Source of the DNA: Saccharina japonica
Taxonomy: Eukaryota > Sar > Phaeophyceae > Laminariales > Laminariaceae
DNA: 64,000 bases
Reading direction: 5' to 3'
Assembly (NCBI GenBank): GCA_008828725.1
Contig: MEHQ01003893.1
Coordinates: forward strand, 124,001 to 188,000
Positions 1 through 11,563 of the stretch are shown in pieces (the stretch's first letter is position 1; each line of letters starts with the position of its first letter). Below the pieces are notes generated by a model, which saw only the letters and a program-made list of their open reading frames with translations, was not told the origin of the DNA and searched no databases. Made by a program: the position numbers and the translations under genes.

Positions 1-1842
1 GAGTCTTTTCATGACGTGTGCTACGATTGCGCATCGTCGGACGGCAAGCATCGCAATACAAGGGTAGGTGCTTATCGGCCAACATAGTTCAGACTGAGCT
101 GGCTCCTTGACCAAACATCGTTGGGAATACAGTTTGTGTTGGCCCATTTTTCCGTGGTATACCTAAGATATGGGACTGTCAACCGCGCGCACTCGCAGCG
201 TTTCTGATGATCAGGTTTTGGGTAAGGTGAACTGGAAGGAATGTTCAGGTAGGTATCCTCAGAATTCATACTTGCACCCTTACCGTGACATGCGTTTCAT
301 GGTTGTTGCACGGAAAGCGGGTGGTTTGCTACATTGGTTTTGCAAACCTTTCATGGGCATATAAGCCAAACCGGTATATATCGTCAGTTCAATACACAGC
401 AGTGGGTGTGGTACATTGCCATTGTGGATCGAGATACTGGGTAGACTTGAAGGGTGTCATGGGCCACTGGCTTAAGTAGTTTGATATATCACGGAATGTC
501 ACATCCCGTTTGTATTATAGCTCAAATTGATCAGTCGATAGTTTGGCTAAAATGACCGAAACACGGATTTGGAAATTGTGACATCGAAAGGTGTTTGGCG
601 AAAAGGACCAAAGAAGGGCTTCTGTCTGAAATATATTGCACTGTAGTTTCCCAATCACCGGCAGACGCTTCATAATCCCTATGACAACTCGAGCTGAAGC
701 GTTGGTAAGAACAGCTTCGTTGAGGGCACCATGGCTGGACCTTGTTACATGTGCAGGCCCTTCACATCAAGCGGGGCCTTAAATGACCACCGTCGGGCTT
801 GTGTGCTTATATTATTTTTTAACATGATCGTTTTCGTGTCATCGCTATATTTTCAGAATGACGTTGAGGGCATGACCGACGCGAATCGTATCATAATCAT
901 AGGTGATGGTACGTGTTTTTCAAATTACCTCCTTCCGCAGGTCGTTCGGTCAATATACAATAGGTACCAGCTCTTTCGTTTGGAGATGTTCGGCACTACC
1001 GTGGGTGCGCTCACAAACGACGACGACGTCAACAGGGCCTTTCAAGCACCTCGACTTTATTATACCGGCAAAACGTGTGTGCGTGCAGCACCATGATAGA
1101 CACCAGAGATGTAAACACGGGCGTTGGACAAATCGCCACTCACGTGTCCAGCGTCGTATTTTAATAATGTGTGCAACACTCGCTTGTCGTGATCTCTATG
1201 TGCGATCCCTCCCTGTCTCGCCCGATTTGAGGTGCACATTGCAAAAAAACTGTAGAAGACGAAACCACACTGTGTCTATAATAGTCGTATAAACCGTGTG
1301 CGGCTACTACCGTTGTGGTACTGTACGAGGTTGATAAATAGGTTGTATTATGCGGACCTGATCTGGACTACTCAATCTGCTAGGATAGACTGGCACGATG
1401 CACCTACAATAGTATAATCGTACTTTTCGAAACATACGTATTTATGCGAAGTCGCTCGTACTACCACCCGCCACCCGAAATAGCTTTAAGCTGGTGTCCA
1501 AGAGTTCGCTGACTCGCTCATCCGTTCGTCTAACCAGTCATATCGGAATTTTCCACTGATAAATGATACGGAAACACATTGCATCGCCGACTCAAGGCAC
1601 GATGGCATTGAAAACCTACCGTACGCCTGAATTGTATTACCATATTCGATGTATGTTCCTCCTGTACAGATATCGACATATTTCTTGACATATCAGACAT
1701 CGCCCTACGAGTGTTGGAGAGGTTGCGCAAGCGTCAAATGAAGCAGACTTGGTCCACCCGTTAGGGCGCATTATTGACATCCTTTGTGCACAAATGTTGA
1801 AAAAACCACAATCGTGCGTTTGTTCCTTCGACGGGTTGGTAG
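1..1842. other. 5' flank of channel gene, no confident gene
   Basis: I see no recognisable protein in this stretch. A few short open frames exist, for example around 731-1096, but none has family features, and the splice-like signals near 857-963 would need an intron of about 32 bp. It may contain promoter and 5' exons of the TRP-like gene further right, which I could not identify. Confidence 0.4.
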
Positions 1843-1965
1843 GTGCAAGACCTATTGCTCGGGGAGGCTGCACGTGGTGCATGGTTTGGAGCGGTGCGAC
1901 GTGTCGACGACAGCTTCTTCGCGGCGATTACTAGCTACTTGGAGGAGATTCTGTCCAGCGAGCAG
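1843..1965 (+). CDS. Candidate upstream exon of TRP-like channel gene
   Basis: This 123-bp open segment is flanked by a 3' splice site (TAG before 1843) and a strong 5' splice site (CAG followed by GTACG at 1966). It encodes exactly 41 codons in phase 0/0, the same phase as every supported exon of the channel gene downstream. The peptide starts VQDLLLGEAARG and ends SYLEEILSSEQ, a helical, charged composition that could belong to the cytoplasmic N-terminal region. No domain can be named. It is assigned to the channel gene only by strand, phase and position; it could also be a chance open frame or part of a separate gene. Confidence 0.35.
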
Positions 1966-3398
1966 GTACGACTAACCAGTGGCGGCGGATCACTAAGAAC
2001 TATAACTGCCTTGCAGAATATGCGTGTCAAATGCGGTATTCCATTCCATCACTACAGGACTACCGCATGTTATTTGTTCAACCAGTTGCGAGGTGGGCAT
2101 GCTTTTTTTCTCGCATAGAACGTTCAGTAGGCAGCGGGTTTTGCACCGTCCTTCAATCCGCTGTATGTGCCATGTCAGAAGGAAGCGCCCACAGTGGTAC
2201 AAGTCGGTGTTCGTTCACTTACCGGTTCGGGCTGACTTGGTATCTGCATATTTCCGTGATAAGAATATCGCGCGAACACCTACGACATGTAGACATCGCA
2301 CCCGTTGTGATGTTCCGGGTGTGGGGAAATGTATAGTTTGAAACATTATTTGTAGGTAATATGCCTACCCGCCACAAAGCACGACGCAGCGAGAGCTTCC
2401 TACGCACAGGGTATATGCATTATAGGTACAGCCATATCGTGAGCATTGTATAGTACCTAAAGCGACTGTAGACCGCACCCCGTCCAGTGTGTTAAACGTG
2501 CAGACCAGCGGTTGATGCTTACACTGTGAAGTCGTAGCATACGTTTGCTAGTACTGTCGAACGGAACGTACCTCAAGATGCGGGTAGACATACATATTAT
2601 AACCAGAAACAAGTTTTATACTGGTCGATCGCTGGTTTCGGCCGAGGGTGGTCGAATCGTCCTTCGCAATCGTTTTCTAGCCATTAAGAGTGCAGTTACC
2701 GACGTTGTTTGTATGCGTGCGACGCATGATACGTAACGGTGCATCCTGAGTTGCACACGAACCGTTGTGTACTCGGGAATGTCAACAGCCAGCAGGTACG
2801 AGCGCGAAAGCGACAAAAAGGACCGTATCGTGGGTCTTTTGTTCGAAACTATTGTACCTGTGGGTTGGATCCGAAGCTTGCAGCTCCTGCGTCTGTTCGT
2901 TGCGTTAGTACAGAGGGTCAAGACAGCGCCGATGGCCGTAGATAACGCAGAGAAATACACATAACGACACTAGAGCCTAAAGCGTTTTTCTGATAACTGC
3001 ATATTTTTCGGTGTGTATATTTGGCGGGGACTGGTGAACAGATAGTCGGCAGCTCTTGCTTGCATGATGTGAGCGTAAACAATCGTTGTGGAGGCATTAA
3101 ACAATGTAGTAAACACGAAAAAGTGTACCGAATTGAGAGGTTGTCGACACCTTGTGGGTTTTACTAAATCTCTCAATGTCCCCGCAAAGGTAATTTACGC
3201 CCGCATCGTGCACGGAGAGAGGTCCCGGTCACCTGTGTAAATATGGAAGCGGCTACGCTCTTCCAACTCCTTAGACTCTGATCATTGTGCCTTTTAATAA
3301 TGGCTTGGTTCACCATGAAGCGTTGGCTTGCGTCAAAAGTATTCGAACGGTTCGTTTCATTCATATTTTGTGTTCGCGTCATACCACCCCTCTACCAG
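1966..3398. other. Probable intron
   Basis: This is a putative intron between two candidate exons. A frame at about 2779-2961 encodes a peptide containing RESDKKDRIVGLLFE and ending in a stop. It looks somewhat protein-like, but the splice borders do not give the phase 0 seen elsewhere in this gene, so I do not call it an exon. Confidence 0.3.
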
Positions 3399-3530
3399 AT
3401 TCGCGTGCTAGCATTGGAGAAGGTTGGTGATGACACTTTGATGGGCTTGGCGTTTGAGCGGAAGGACGTCGTTTCACTGAAGAAGATTGTGGCATGCCTC
3501 AACGACGCCGGACCGTTGGAGGGAACTGAG
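3399..3530 (+). CDS. Candidate upstream exon, ankyrin-like helix pair, TRP-like gene
   Basis: This 132-bp open segment follows a pyrimidine-containing acceptor (CCTCTACCAG) and ends at donor GAG/GTACAT. It encodes 44 codons, phase 0/0. The peptide contains LMGLAFERKDVVSLKKIVACL followed by NDAGPLEG, which resembles the antiparallel helix pair of an ankyrin repeat. Ankyrin-type N-terminal repeats are common in TRP channels and would lie on the cytoplasmic side. The match is by eye only, and one degenerate repeat is weak evidence. Phase and strand agree with the downstream channel exons. Confidence 0.45.
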
Positions 3531-4664
3531 GTACATACAGTCAAATTATGACCACCGTTACAATCTCTGTCACCTGCCGTGGGTACTACAATTAATAGTG
3601 CTTTATAGGAAGTACACAGCGGCATATGTACCCACCTGAGCTGTCCTGGGCATCGTCCACAGGGACTGCTGGTTCCTTGCACTCAGCATTCTGCCACTGC
3701 GCCGCTGATCGTGACGCGTACAGTACGTACATTCGAATTCGCGCGATGCATTGACGAAACGGGGCCGTAGCTTGTTCACCATAACAACCACTTCGATCGG
3801 CTGCATACTGCCTAGTATAATGCCCTCGCTTCCACGACATTCTACTAATCAAGCTAAGCAGTCGGCTTTGAGCGGTGACACCTAGTGAATTAGAGCTACT
3901 CGCACATTCAAGTAAATAAAGGATTGAAAAACAACGGCCAGGTAGCCTTCGTCTTTGAAATAATACCCTGGGCGCCTGTGGCGGCGTCGGGTAGGGTATG
4001 GCGCAAAGGAGGGAACATATGGTTGGTTTAAAGATACATACCGAAGGTGGTTGTTACAGAAATATGATGCGTCTTGACCGAGCTTTGTCTTTTTGCTTAC
4101 TTGGCCACAACACATAATATAACAAATCAGATACTCAGTCAACACGACTACGATGCCGGCCCCCGTACACATCAGTTACAATACAGAGATCTGGAGCCAT
4201 ATCCCTTCGGAAAAAGCAAATCTTGCCCCAAGAGGTCCAATATTGCGTTTGGGACGTACGCCCAAATATACTGCTGTCGCCAGGAAACGTTGAAAATCGA
4301 CGTCTTCATTACACACGCCCATTATCATCCGGCAGCTTGCATTGAACACCCGACTATATGGGGAACATCGAGTAAGAACCCTATTCTCGATCATCCAATT
4401 ACGTATTGGATATGCCTGTGCGAATGGTAGGCCTATCACTTGGCTGCCAACTACTCAGTCAAATCCTCGTCACTCGCAGTGGTTTGTCTGTTGTGCTGTA
4501 CACCGTCTGATGCTCATGATCCCAGCTTTTCGTTGGCGGCCATGGTTGTTCGATATAAAAGCGAACGGGGTCCGTAGTGTGTGGGTGTTTTCTGCGACAA
4601 TGTGCACACTTTATTTCACCTTATTTATGTGTACATTTTGTTCAAGCACATGATGATATTATAG
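3531..4664. other. Probable intron, no features recognised
   Basis: No open frame here has recognisable protein features or convincing paired splice sites. It is treated as intron of the + strand channel gene. Confidence 0.35.
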
Positions 4665-5475
4665 TATCCACCATGGACCCGACAAGTCACGCGGAGAGCC
4701 GCGTCGGAAGTATTATTTGACATCGGAACGCATCATGGGCACACCATTGGCCAACCATACACCCACCGGGAGCCATGGGCCTACCACGGTGGCACCATGG
4801 ATAAACCATGGACCCACCCACCTTGGGAGAACTATGCATGGTCCATGGAGGCGCCACGGACCTTTATTTCCATCATGGGCCCGCCACGGATCCACCATGG
4901 CCCCACAACTGAGACACCATAGACGTCCCATGATCTTATCACGGACCCACATCGAACTACCATGGACTCACCGTGGAGACGTTATGTACTCCCCACAGAG
5001 ATGAAATGGACCTGCCATGGTGCCTCCATGGCATGTCCTTCGTGTCTCCTTGTGCGGCCGATCGTGCATCCATGATCGGTCCATTGGTGCCTCCATGGCA
5101 GATCCATGGTACCTCCCTGGCGCCCCCATGGCCTGTCCATAGTGGGGCCATGGCGCTTCCATGTCGAACGATGGTGGGCCCATTGTAGGTCCATGGTGCG
5201 TCAATATTGCCTCCGTGGGGGGTTAATGGTTGGTCGTTGAACTCTCCATGGTAGTTCTATGGTGCCGTGTTAGGTCGTTGGGGCTGGTTGGTCCATTGTT
5301 CATTGTTAGATCCATGGTGACTCACTATTGTAGAGGGTCCCTTGAGGGGTTTTGTGGTGTGTCCATGGCGGGTCCTCGGTGCCTCCATGGTGGAATGATT
5401 TGGACTCCATGGTAGGTCCATGCCTTCCTGAACCCTCTGTGGTGTTTCCTTGGCGCTTTCGTGGCGGTGCAATGG
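4665..5475. repeat. Degenerate CCATGG-palindrome array with foldback polarity
   Basis: Dozens of CCATGG, or one-mismatch versions, recur every 10-35 bp. In the left part the core is mostly embedded as CACCATGGACC, and in the right part mostly as GGTCCATGGTG, the reverse complement. The whole block therefore has imperfect inverted (foldback) symmetry around about 5020. The overlapping open frames on both strands, rich in H, G, P, M and W, are by-products of the repeat. It lies in a presumed intron of the channel gene. Confidence 0.75.
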
Positions 5476-6818
5476 GGGCTCCATTGGACCGTGCCACCCT
5501 TCTGCATCCGTCGGGTGAAAATCAAAGTTGGAAATCCTTCGTTTCATTGTATAATGTTTTGGAAAAAGCAGGTCGAATCGCATTGTTTCTGTTCTGGTGC
5601 TCGAAAGCCTGTCCTACAAGTACACCTACCACTTGTACCATGCTGCGGTGGCATTGGGTTGTCCACACATTTCTTTGGGGCTATCCGACATCGTCTAACT
5701 GATTTAACCGGTCGACAAATACCGATGACAATGCAAACACCAATGCCAACACGATGTTTCAAAGATCAGTTTCAACATGTTTGCTTCAAGCAAGCCGCTG
5801 AATATATATGTTCGTATGGCCGCTGTGAGAAAAAAAGGAGAAACATGGTTGATATTTTCTTGCTCTTGTTCGCGCTACTGCACACGGCAACATATGTTTA
5901 CTTCGTTTTAAACTGTCCACAGGTTGATAACAAATGAACGCATGCGACTATATGATTTCGATCTCGACATAGACTGAATCCACGACCAACCCGCATGGTG
6001 TCGGGCAATACGGCCAAACATGGATGACCGCTCCAGCATAGGAGGTGCATCCGAGGTGCAGGGGATGGGGGCGTGCTGCGCTTTTCTCGCAAACCTGAAC
6101 AACCCTAATAGAGTTTGCCATGCGAGGTGGATCAAGAAGTTTTCCTGTCTGTTTTCAACCCACCGCTGACCAGATGTGTTATATCCTACGTCCAGTCGTT
6201 GCCCGCCACGTATCAGCGGCTGTCGTTTGAACATGTTGACCCTACGGTGGATCGGAGCCCCTAACACGAGCTCGCCCCGTTCATAATTGATCATGCAGTG
6301 TTTTTTTGTTTGTCAATCGGAATTGTTCGAGGACTTGAGATATCGCCGCTTTGAATTATACATGTTTTCCCTGACGTTTTCTCAGGCGGGGTTTTTAATA
6401 ACATGTGTCCCGGGAAATACTTCTGTCGTTTTCTTATCCACGTTTTCAACTTGCAATCTGAAGAAATTCTCTTCGTGCGTAGTGGACTCCGATTGGTACG
6501 CAAATACACGCCCTCAGAGCTTCCCGTGGCCGTTGGCCTCAACAAGACCTTTGCACCTCTCACAGTGGCACTTTCGGTTGGGCATTTGGTGAGGCGGTCA
6601 ACTAGTGCCGGCAGGTTTAAAATAGTATCGTTTTTCCCTTCGAGTTGGGTGTATTCGTGTTTTGCACGGATCTTCAACACTTTTCGATCTGTGCGCTTCA
6701 TTCCTCGTTACAGTTTCATCAGGCGTTATGGCAAAAATGTTTGATTTGCAACGCTGCTGGCAATTCAAAAACCTATTCCGGATGTACGATGTTGGCCCCG
6801 CTTTTCATGCATTCACAG
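5476..6818. other. Probable intron, no features recognised
   Basis: Open frames at 5461-5937 and 6403-6744 were examined and show no family motif. The region ends at a good acceptor (CATTCACAG) before the next supported exon. Confidence 0.35.
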
Positions 6819-7848
6819 GTTGCCCCGAAGGTTAACCTGGATGCCCTGTTTTCTGTGTGGGCTAAGCTATCCGACACTGCGGATGATGGATTACGCCGGG
6901 TCGCCCTGGAGTTCCTATCTTACCTTCTGGCGAACTACGCGATACCTGAAACCGGCGATCTCCTCAAGCTCTCGGATTCAGCACGTCTAACGTCTGATAA
7001 GTGTTTCACGATGCGCGTTTTGCGGGCTGTGTCGTCCGCCGCGAACCCTTTCATAGCCGGGATCAACATCTCCGTTAAGCTTTCCCGGGCAGCGACAATA
7101 GCTCAAGAGGGAGAGAAAAAGGCTCTCATTTCCCTGCAGAAAAAAGTCGATAATCTGTTGCTCGAGATATTTGAGCGCTTACCAGACAGTCGGAGGTTTC
7201 GACGGTGGCATGGGCGGCTGTTCTGCTATTTTCGAGCCGAAACGGGTGGGGTCAACCGATAAAGGCCAGGGCACTCACAGATCTCTACGCTTAGCACTTC
7301 ATCACCGGCAGCAAAGAGAAACATTTTGCAAGATCCCTCTCGTCATGGACTTCTTGTCCCGAACCTTTGCAAGTTGTCTACCGGACCTTAGAGACACAGG
7401 CGGTGTGTTAAAGAGCGTGGACGAGTTGCACGACCTTCTTGAGGGGTCGAGCGGTCTCGGTTTGGTCGTCGGTCTCAGTGCTCGGGAGCCGATCGACGAC
7501 ATAAAGTCAATTCCCATGCCTCATGCTAGTGTTAGGAGCACATACGATGTAAGGGAGCACCCCACGCTGCTAGGGACACATAGCATCCGCCCCAGTTTAA
7601 TGTCCCCAGGGGCGTTGCTGCAAGGAGCAAACGTCAGTTATCCTAGTCTGACATTCTTGCCAGGGGCACAGTTTATTTCCGCGGGGCTGGTTGCGAAGCC
7701 CGGCAACTATTACAGGGTACCAGCAATGAGGATGGCACTGGACCTCGTGGTGTACATATTTATGCTGGCGGTGTTCAGTGGGGTCGTGCTCTCGCACGAT
7801 AATGGAGAACTCCTCTGGGGAGAATACCTGTTCATGGCATACATCGTG
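6819..7848 (+). CDS. TRP-like channel exon: pre-membrane region and first TM helices, frameshifted
   Basis: The exon starts after CATTCACAG and ends before donor GTGAGTGTG. The first part (6819 to about 7180, starting VAPKVNLDALFSVWAKL) is a helical cytoplasmic region ending LLLEIFERLP. Reading then continues in another frame as QTVGGFDGGMGG and runs to 7848. That second part includes a helix-rich region (DFLSRTFASCLPDLRD) and hydrophobic segments: MRMALDLVVYIFMLAVFSGV (about 7729-7788), a likely S1, and GEYLFMAYIV at the exon end, the start of S2. The length of 1030 bp is 1 mod 3, although both borders are phase 0. This fits a net 2-bp loss or 1-bp gain near 7180. It could be a true pseudogene lesion or a sequence error. 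Family assignment rests on continuity with the downstream pore exon. Confidence 0.7.
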
Positions 7849-9420
7849 GTGAGTGTGCGTAACAAACGTATGCACCCCTTGAGCGTCTGCTTGGTGTGTG
7901 GCTTCTGTGTTGCGTTGTTTGCAGTAGCTCGTTAGGATTTTTTGTTTTGTTCGTTTTGCTTCGAACATGGTGTGAGCCTTCAAGGGTAGACCCGGTTTAA
8001 ACGTCCATGAGTTTGCTAATTGTTGTTATATTTCTAGGACCAGAATATCCAACCAAACTACATAATGAAATAACCTATGTCCACACGTAAAATTCGACGT
8101 TTGACCAATACTTGAATATCTTGATTGCAGACAACTATTTACTGCCGAACTATTTACCCTATATCCTGAATACAACATTACCAACATGGTATCTTTACAA
8201 ATCCATTTATATGCATAGGGGGTTCGACTCGAAAAAGAAGGATATTCCTTCTGGAGCGTGTAAGGCAGGTGACATGCCCTGGCTGTTGTATATTCAAATG
8301 GTACCGCTCTAGTCGAGACGGTGTGTGTGTAATGATCTGGTTACACGTGGGCTATTATTCGGGGTGTTATAACCACGGAACTCCTGTTCGTTCAAAGGAG
8401 GGATATGCTTACTCTTCTTCCCGCATCTTGGTGTTATCGTTAATCCGTCCTTCAGTGTTGTCACACACCGTTTTCGTCGCGAACCCGGCATGCCGGGAAG
8501 ATTGCATGCACTTAATAGACATTTCCTCGCAGGGTGTTCATGAGTGCCGTAAATGGGTTACCACGCACTATAGTTCGTATAAACCCGTCTTGGGCTGACG
8601 AATCCGATCTCGAATGTTTACGATATTGCAAGGACCACACCCATTTGAGTTTGTCCCTGTTTACAAAACAAACTGCGTGCGATGTCGACGGCAATTGGAT
8701 CCCTCAATATATGCATCCACAGTACTGCCCGTAGACATACCGTTCGTTGCGTGTGTCGACATATTTGGTCGTCGGTGTGCCGCTGCCTATGCAACACCTA
8801 GACATTGGCCCCCGTCTAGATTGCCCTAAAGATAGACGGTAATAACAATTCGGGGTAAACGGGGGTAGGGTGGTTCGCTCCTACAGGACTAATTTACCGC
8901 CGTGAGAGGATTGTAATTAGGGCGAATTGGTGTTAGCCTGTTGATCTAGAGAAAACCCCGAACCGAAACCGCCGGCCCTCGCACATCGGAATGTATAGCG
9001 GGCGTCCATAGACGACACTTCCCCCGGGAATGCAACTCAGGGGACACAGTCAAGCCATCCAAACCCACGGGTTGCAGGTGTTCGTGCGTGACTGTAGGTT
9101 GATTTCATACCAAGTATGTGTAAACGCTGTCTTCCGCACCTCCTCTTATAAGCACTTGTAGGCACTTGCTTCAGGGTGCATACACTCACGTACCCTCACA
9201 GAACATTAGATAACACAGATTTTTCACAGTGTGTGACCATGACAACCGGGTTGTCTGAACGGAGTTTCACTGGGCCAGGGGACCTATATCTCCGTGTTGA
9301 GCAGTGGTATCAAGATGGATACACAATTGACTGAAACGGTGACTGACCAACCTACCAAGACTAACATGTCGTTTTCGGGCTGTCACTTGCCCGAATTCTT
9401 GTCGGACCCAACCTGTCAAG
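7849..9420. other. Intron of TRP-like gene (1.57 kb)
   Basis: It runs from donor GTGAGTGTG at 7849 to an AG at 9419-9420. The flanking exons are both phase 0, and the joined peptide FMAYIV-AGVFREAREMF makes a continuous S2 helix. No further exon is needed and none is evident. Confidence 0.6.
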
Positions 9421-9657
9421 GCTGGAGTCTTTCGAGAGGCCCGCGAAATGTTCAGGGGCCGCTCCTTGTACTTGGAAGACCGCTGGAACCTCTTCGACAT
9501 ACTTGGCCTTGTGCTTTTATCCGTCGGTTTGGGTTTTCGAATCTATGACCGTTCGAGTCAGTGGGGGCAAGCCTTGTATGCTCTGAGTGCCCCGCTTATG
9601 TTCTCGCGCGTCCTCTTCTTCGCGCAAATCCATCGGTTCCAGGGCCCGATGATCAAT
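9421..9657 (+). CDS. TRP-like channel exon: S2-S4 region
   Basis: This exon has 79 codons, phase 0/0, and donor GTGAGTGGC at 9658. After AGVFREAREMF come YLEDRWNLFDILGLVLLSVG, a transmembrane helix preceded by the basic/aromatic DRWN motif typical of the S3 segment of TRP and polycystin-like channels, and then ALYALSAPLMFSRVLFFAQI, the next membrane segment (S4), leading into a linker ending GPMIN. The protein would sit in a membrane as part of a tetrameric cation channel. The start was chosen at the AG at 9419-9420, because this preserves phase and gives an uninterrupted S2 helix with the previous exon. Neighbouring exons are collinear on the same strand. Confidence 0.75.
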
Positions 9658-9986
9658 GTGAGTGGCTCGTATCCCGGACACCGGGTTTTACATATAACCT
9701 AAATATTTGGCAGGTGAATGCCATGAGCTGGCTCGTGTACATGTTCGGTGCGTATGGGCAAAAGCACGGTATGTATTTTGCGTGTAAACGGCAATGAGCG
9801 ATCAAAGCTTTGGGCGGACGTGGTCAGGTTTAGTAGATATATGCCGTCGGCCGTAGGTGCCACTTGACGATCACATCGGCTTCTAAACACGAAATACGCT
9901 TTAATGTTACCTATAAGTAATGCGCCTTGTTGCACGACTTCAGCTCTTTAACCTGCTTCGTGACAATCATGCTGTTCTGTTCGCAG
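9658..9986. other. Intron of TRP-like gene (329 bp)
   Basis: It runs from donor GTGAGTGG at 9658 to acceptor TTCGCAG ending at 9986. The joined peptide QGPMIN-VIFSMTDELVKF is the expected linker into S5. Confidence 0.7.
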
Positions 9987-11243
9987 GTTATCTTCAGCAT
10001 GACGGACGAACTTGTAAAGTTCGGATTCGTCATGGTAATTGTCGTCATTGGGTTCGCGGTATCCTTCCATGCCCTCTTTGGTAACGCCGACAGCTTCGGA
10101 GAAACCTTGCTTAGCCTTTTTAAAGCTATGCTTGGGGAGGTTGAATTCTTCAACGAGTTCTCTGGGGGCCGTGACGACGTTTCCGCGACTATTCTGCTAG
10201 TGGCGTATCTTGTTATCATGTCGATCATGCTCCTTAACCTCCTGGTTGCAATATTGAGCACCTCTCACGCCAACGTACACGAAAAGGTCGATCAAGAGTT
10301 CAGGGTATCAAAGGCACGCATGATTGAACACTATCGGCTGGTTGTAACCGAGCACCTGCTTCCTGCTCCTTTCAACTTGGTTCAGCTGCTCGTGTCGTGT
10401 GCTTTCGTGGTCGTTGACTACACAAGCGGGGAAAATTCACGTGCTCGTTCTATTGAAGCCGTAGGACAAGTGGTGTTCTGGCTTGTGCTCGGTCCTGTCG
10501 CTGTGATACTGGGCACGTTGCTGTGGGTGGCATCAGCGTTTTACTCGACATGTGTGTGGCGCAAGCATTACATAGAGGCTACGGGGAAACTGGTGTCGCA
10601 AGCCAACGAGCACCGCGACTATGAAAGAGGACGGCGGATTACCCAAGAGAATAGCTATAGTTCACAGGTGACGACGCAGGTTTTGACCTGCATGTGGTGT
10701 CTTGTCGGGGCTCCTGTGTATCTTGTTGCCTTGTGGCTTCGAGTTCCTTTCTTAGTTATGACACGATACTTTTGGCGTTGGAGGGGACAGGTCACGGCCA
10801 CGACACGATACTTGTCTCGTTGGAGGGGACAGGTCACGGCCTCATGTGTTTCACGGGAGCCGCCCGCCGGCAAGAAATACCTTACAATCGAGAAGATGCT
10901 GACGACCCCCGCTGGCGGAGTAGGAGCGGACGATTTGCGAAAACATCTCGAGGACCCCATGATTGACGTCGAGGTGCGGGAAGACGAGAGGAAGCGGTTT
11001 GCCACAGTAGAGCATATTAAGCTTCTTCGGAACCAATTCAAAACTCATCTCGAAACGACACGGGTGGGGGTTGCGGAAACGATGTCGGAAACGATGTCGG
11101 AAACGACCGACGTTCAGATGAAGAAACTAGCGGAAGTCGAGGAGGAAGTGGCGGATATCAAGCAGGAAGTTACGGATATGAAGCACATGGTGCAGAAGAT
11201 TTTGGGTATTTTGCAGGGCGATGAAGAGTCCGCCCGCCGGTAA
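9987..11243 (+). CDS. TRP-like channel terminal exon: S5, pore, S6, coiled-coil tail
   Basis: This exon has 418 codons plus TAA, with phase-0 entry after TTCGCAG. After VIFSMTDELVKF comes S5 (GFVMVIVVIGFAVSFHALFG). The pore helix and filter region is SFGETLLSLFKAMLGEVEFF, followed by S6 with the TRP-typical MLLNLLVAILSTSHANV and a basic/helical stretch after it. Two more hydrophobic stretches follow (near 10380-10420 and 10470-10550). The tail has a 14-residue tandem duplication (TRYFWRWRGQVTAT and TRYLSRWRGQVTAS, about 10760-10845), a short ETMSETMSETT repeat, and an ionic coiled coil (VQMKKLAEVEEEVADIK) near the end, probably for assembly. The exon itself is intact; the break lies upstream at about 7180. 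TRP/polycystin-like is a family-level call; ion selectivity cannot be read from sequence. Confidence 0.8.
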   Translation, partial: VIFSMTDELVKFGFVMVIVVIGFAVSFHALFGNADSFGETLLSLFKAMLGEVEFFNEFSGGRDDVSATILLVAYLVIMSIMLLNLLVAILSTSHANVHEKVDQEFRVSKARMIEHYRLVVTEHLLPAPFNLVQLLVSCAFVVVDYTSGENSRARSIEAVGQVVFWLVLGPVAVILGTLLWVASAFYSTCVWRKHYIEATGKLVSQANEHRDYERGRRITQENSYSSQVTTQVLTCMWCLVGAPVYLVALWLRVPFLVMTRYFWRWRGQVTATTRYLSRWRGQVTASCVSREPPAGKKYLTIEKMLTTPAGGVGADDLRKHLEDPMIDVEVREDERKRFATVEHIKLLRNQFKTHLETTRVGVAETMSETMSETTDVQMKKLAEVEEEVADIKQEVTDMKHMVQKILGILQGDEESARR

Positions 11244-11521
11244 TACCAGTTAAACTACCCCTTGAGGAAGGGTTGTGCACCGAGCAAACAATAGCTCGGG
11301 CCTACCCCAATGTCTGTAGGCGGTGGTGCTTTAACTATTTCCATGGCAACGGAGACCGGCAAGCCATTCAACCCCTGTCTGTGGTCCGGCAATTGCTGTA
11401 CGCAGATGAGGAGTGCGCAGTAGGTCCGGTAGATGTTTCCGGTTGATGCAGATAATTTGTGACGCGTCTGTCCTGAACGGTTAGCCTTCATGTGGTAGCG
11501 GGAACATGGGAATACGTGGAA

Positions 11522-11527
11522 AATAAA
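11522..11527 (+). promoter_or_regulatory. Possible polyadenylation signal AATAAA
   Basis: An AATAAA lies about 280 bp after the channel stop codon and is followed by T-rich sequence. It is plausible as a 3' end signal, but algal polyadenylation signals are loose. Confidence 0.25.
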
Positions 11528-11563
11528 GTATTTTTGAGTTCATGTTTTAGTACTTGTCGACTT

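Noticed and set aside
857..963. Two tiny exons at the left end
   Set aside because: The implied intron would be about 32 bp and one exon 23 bp. The splice-like strings are probably chance.
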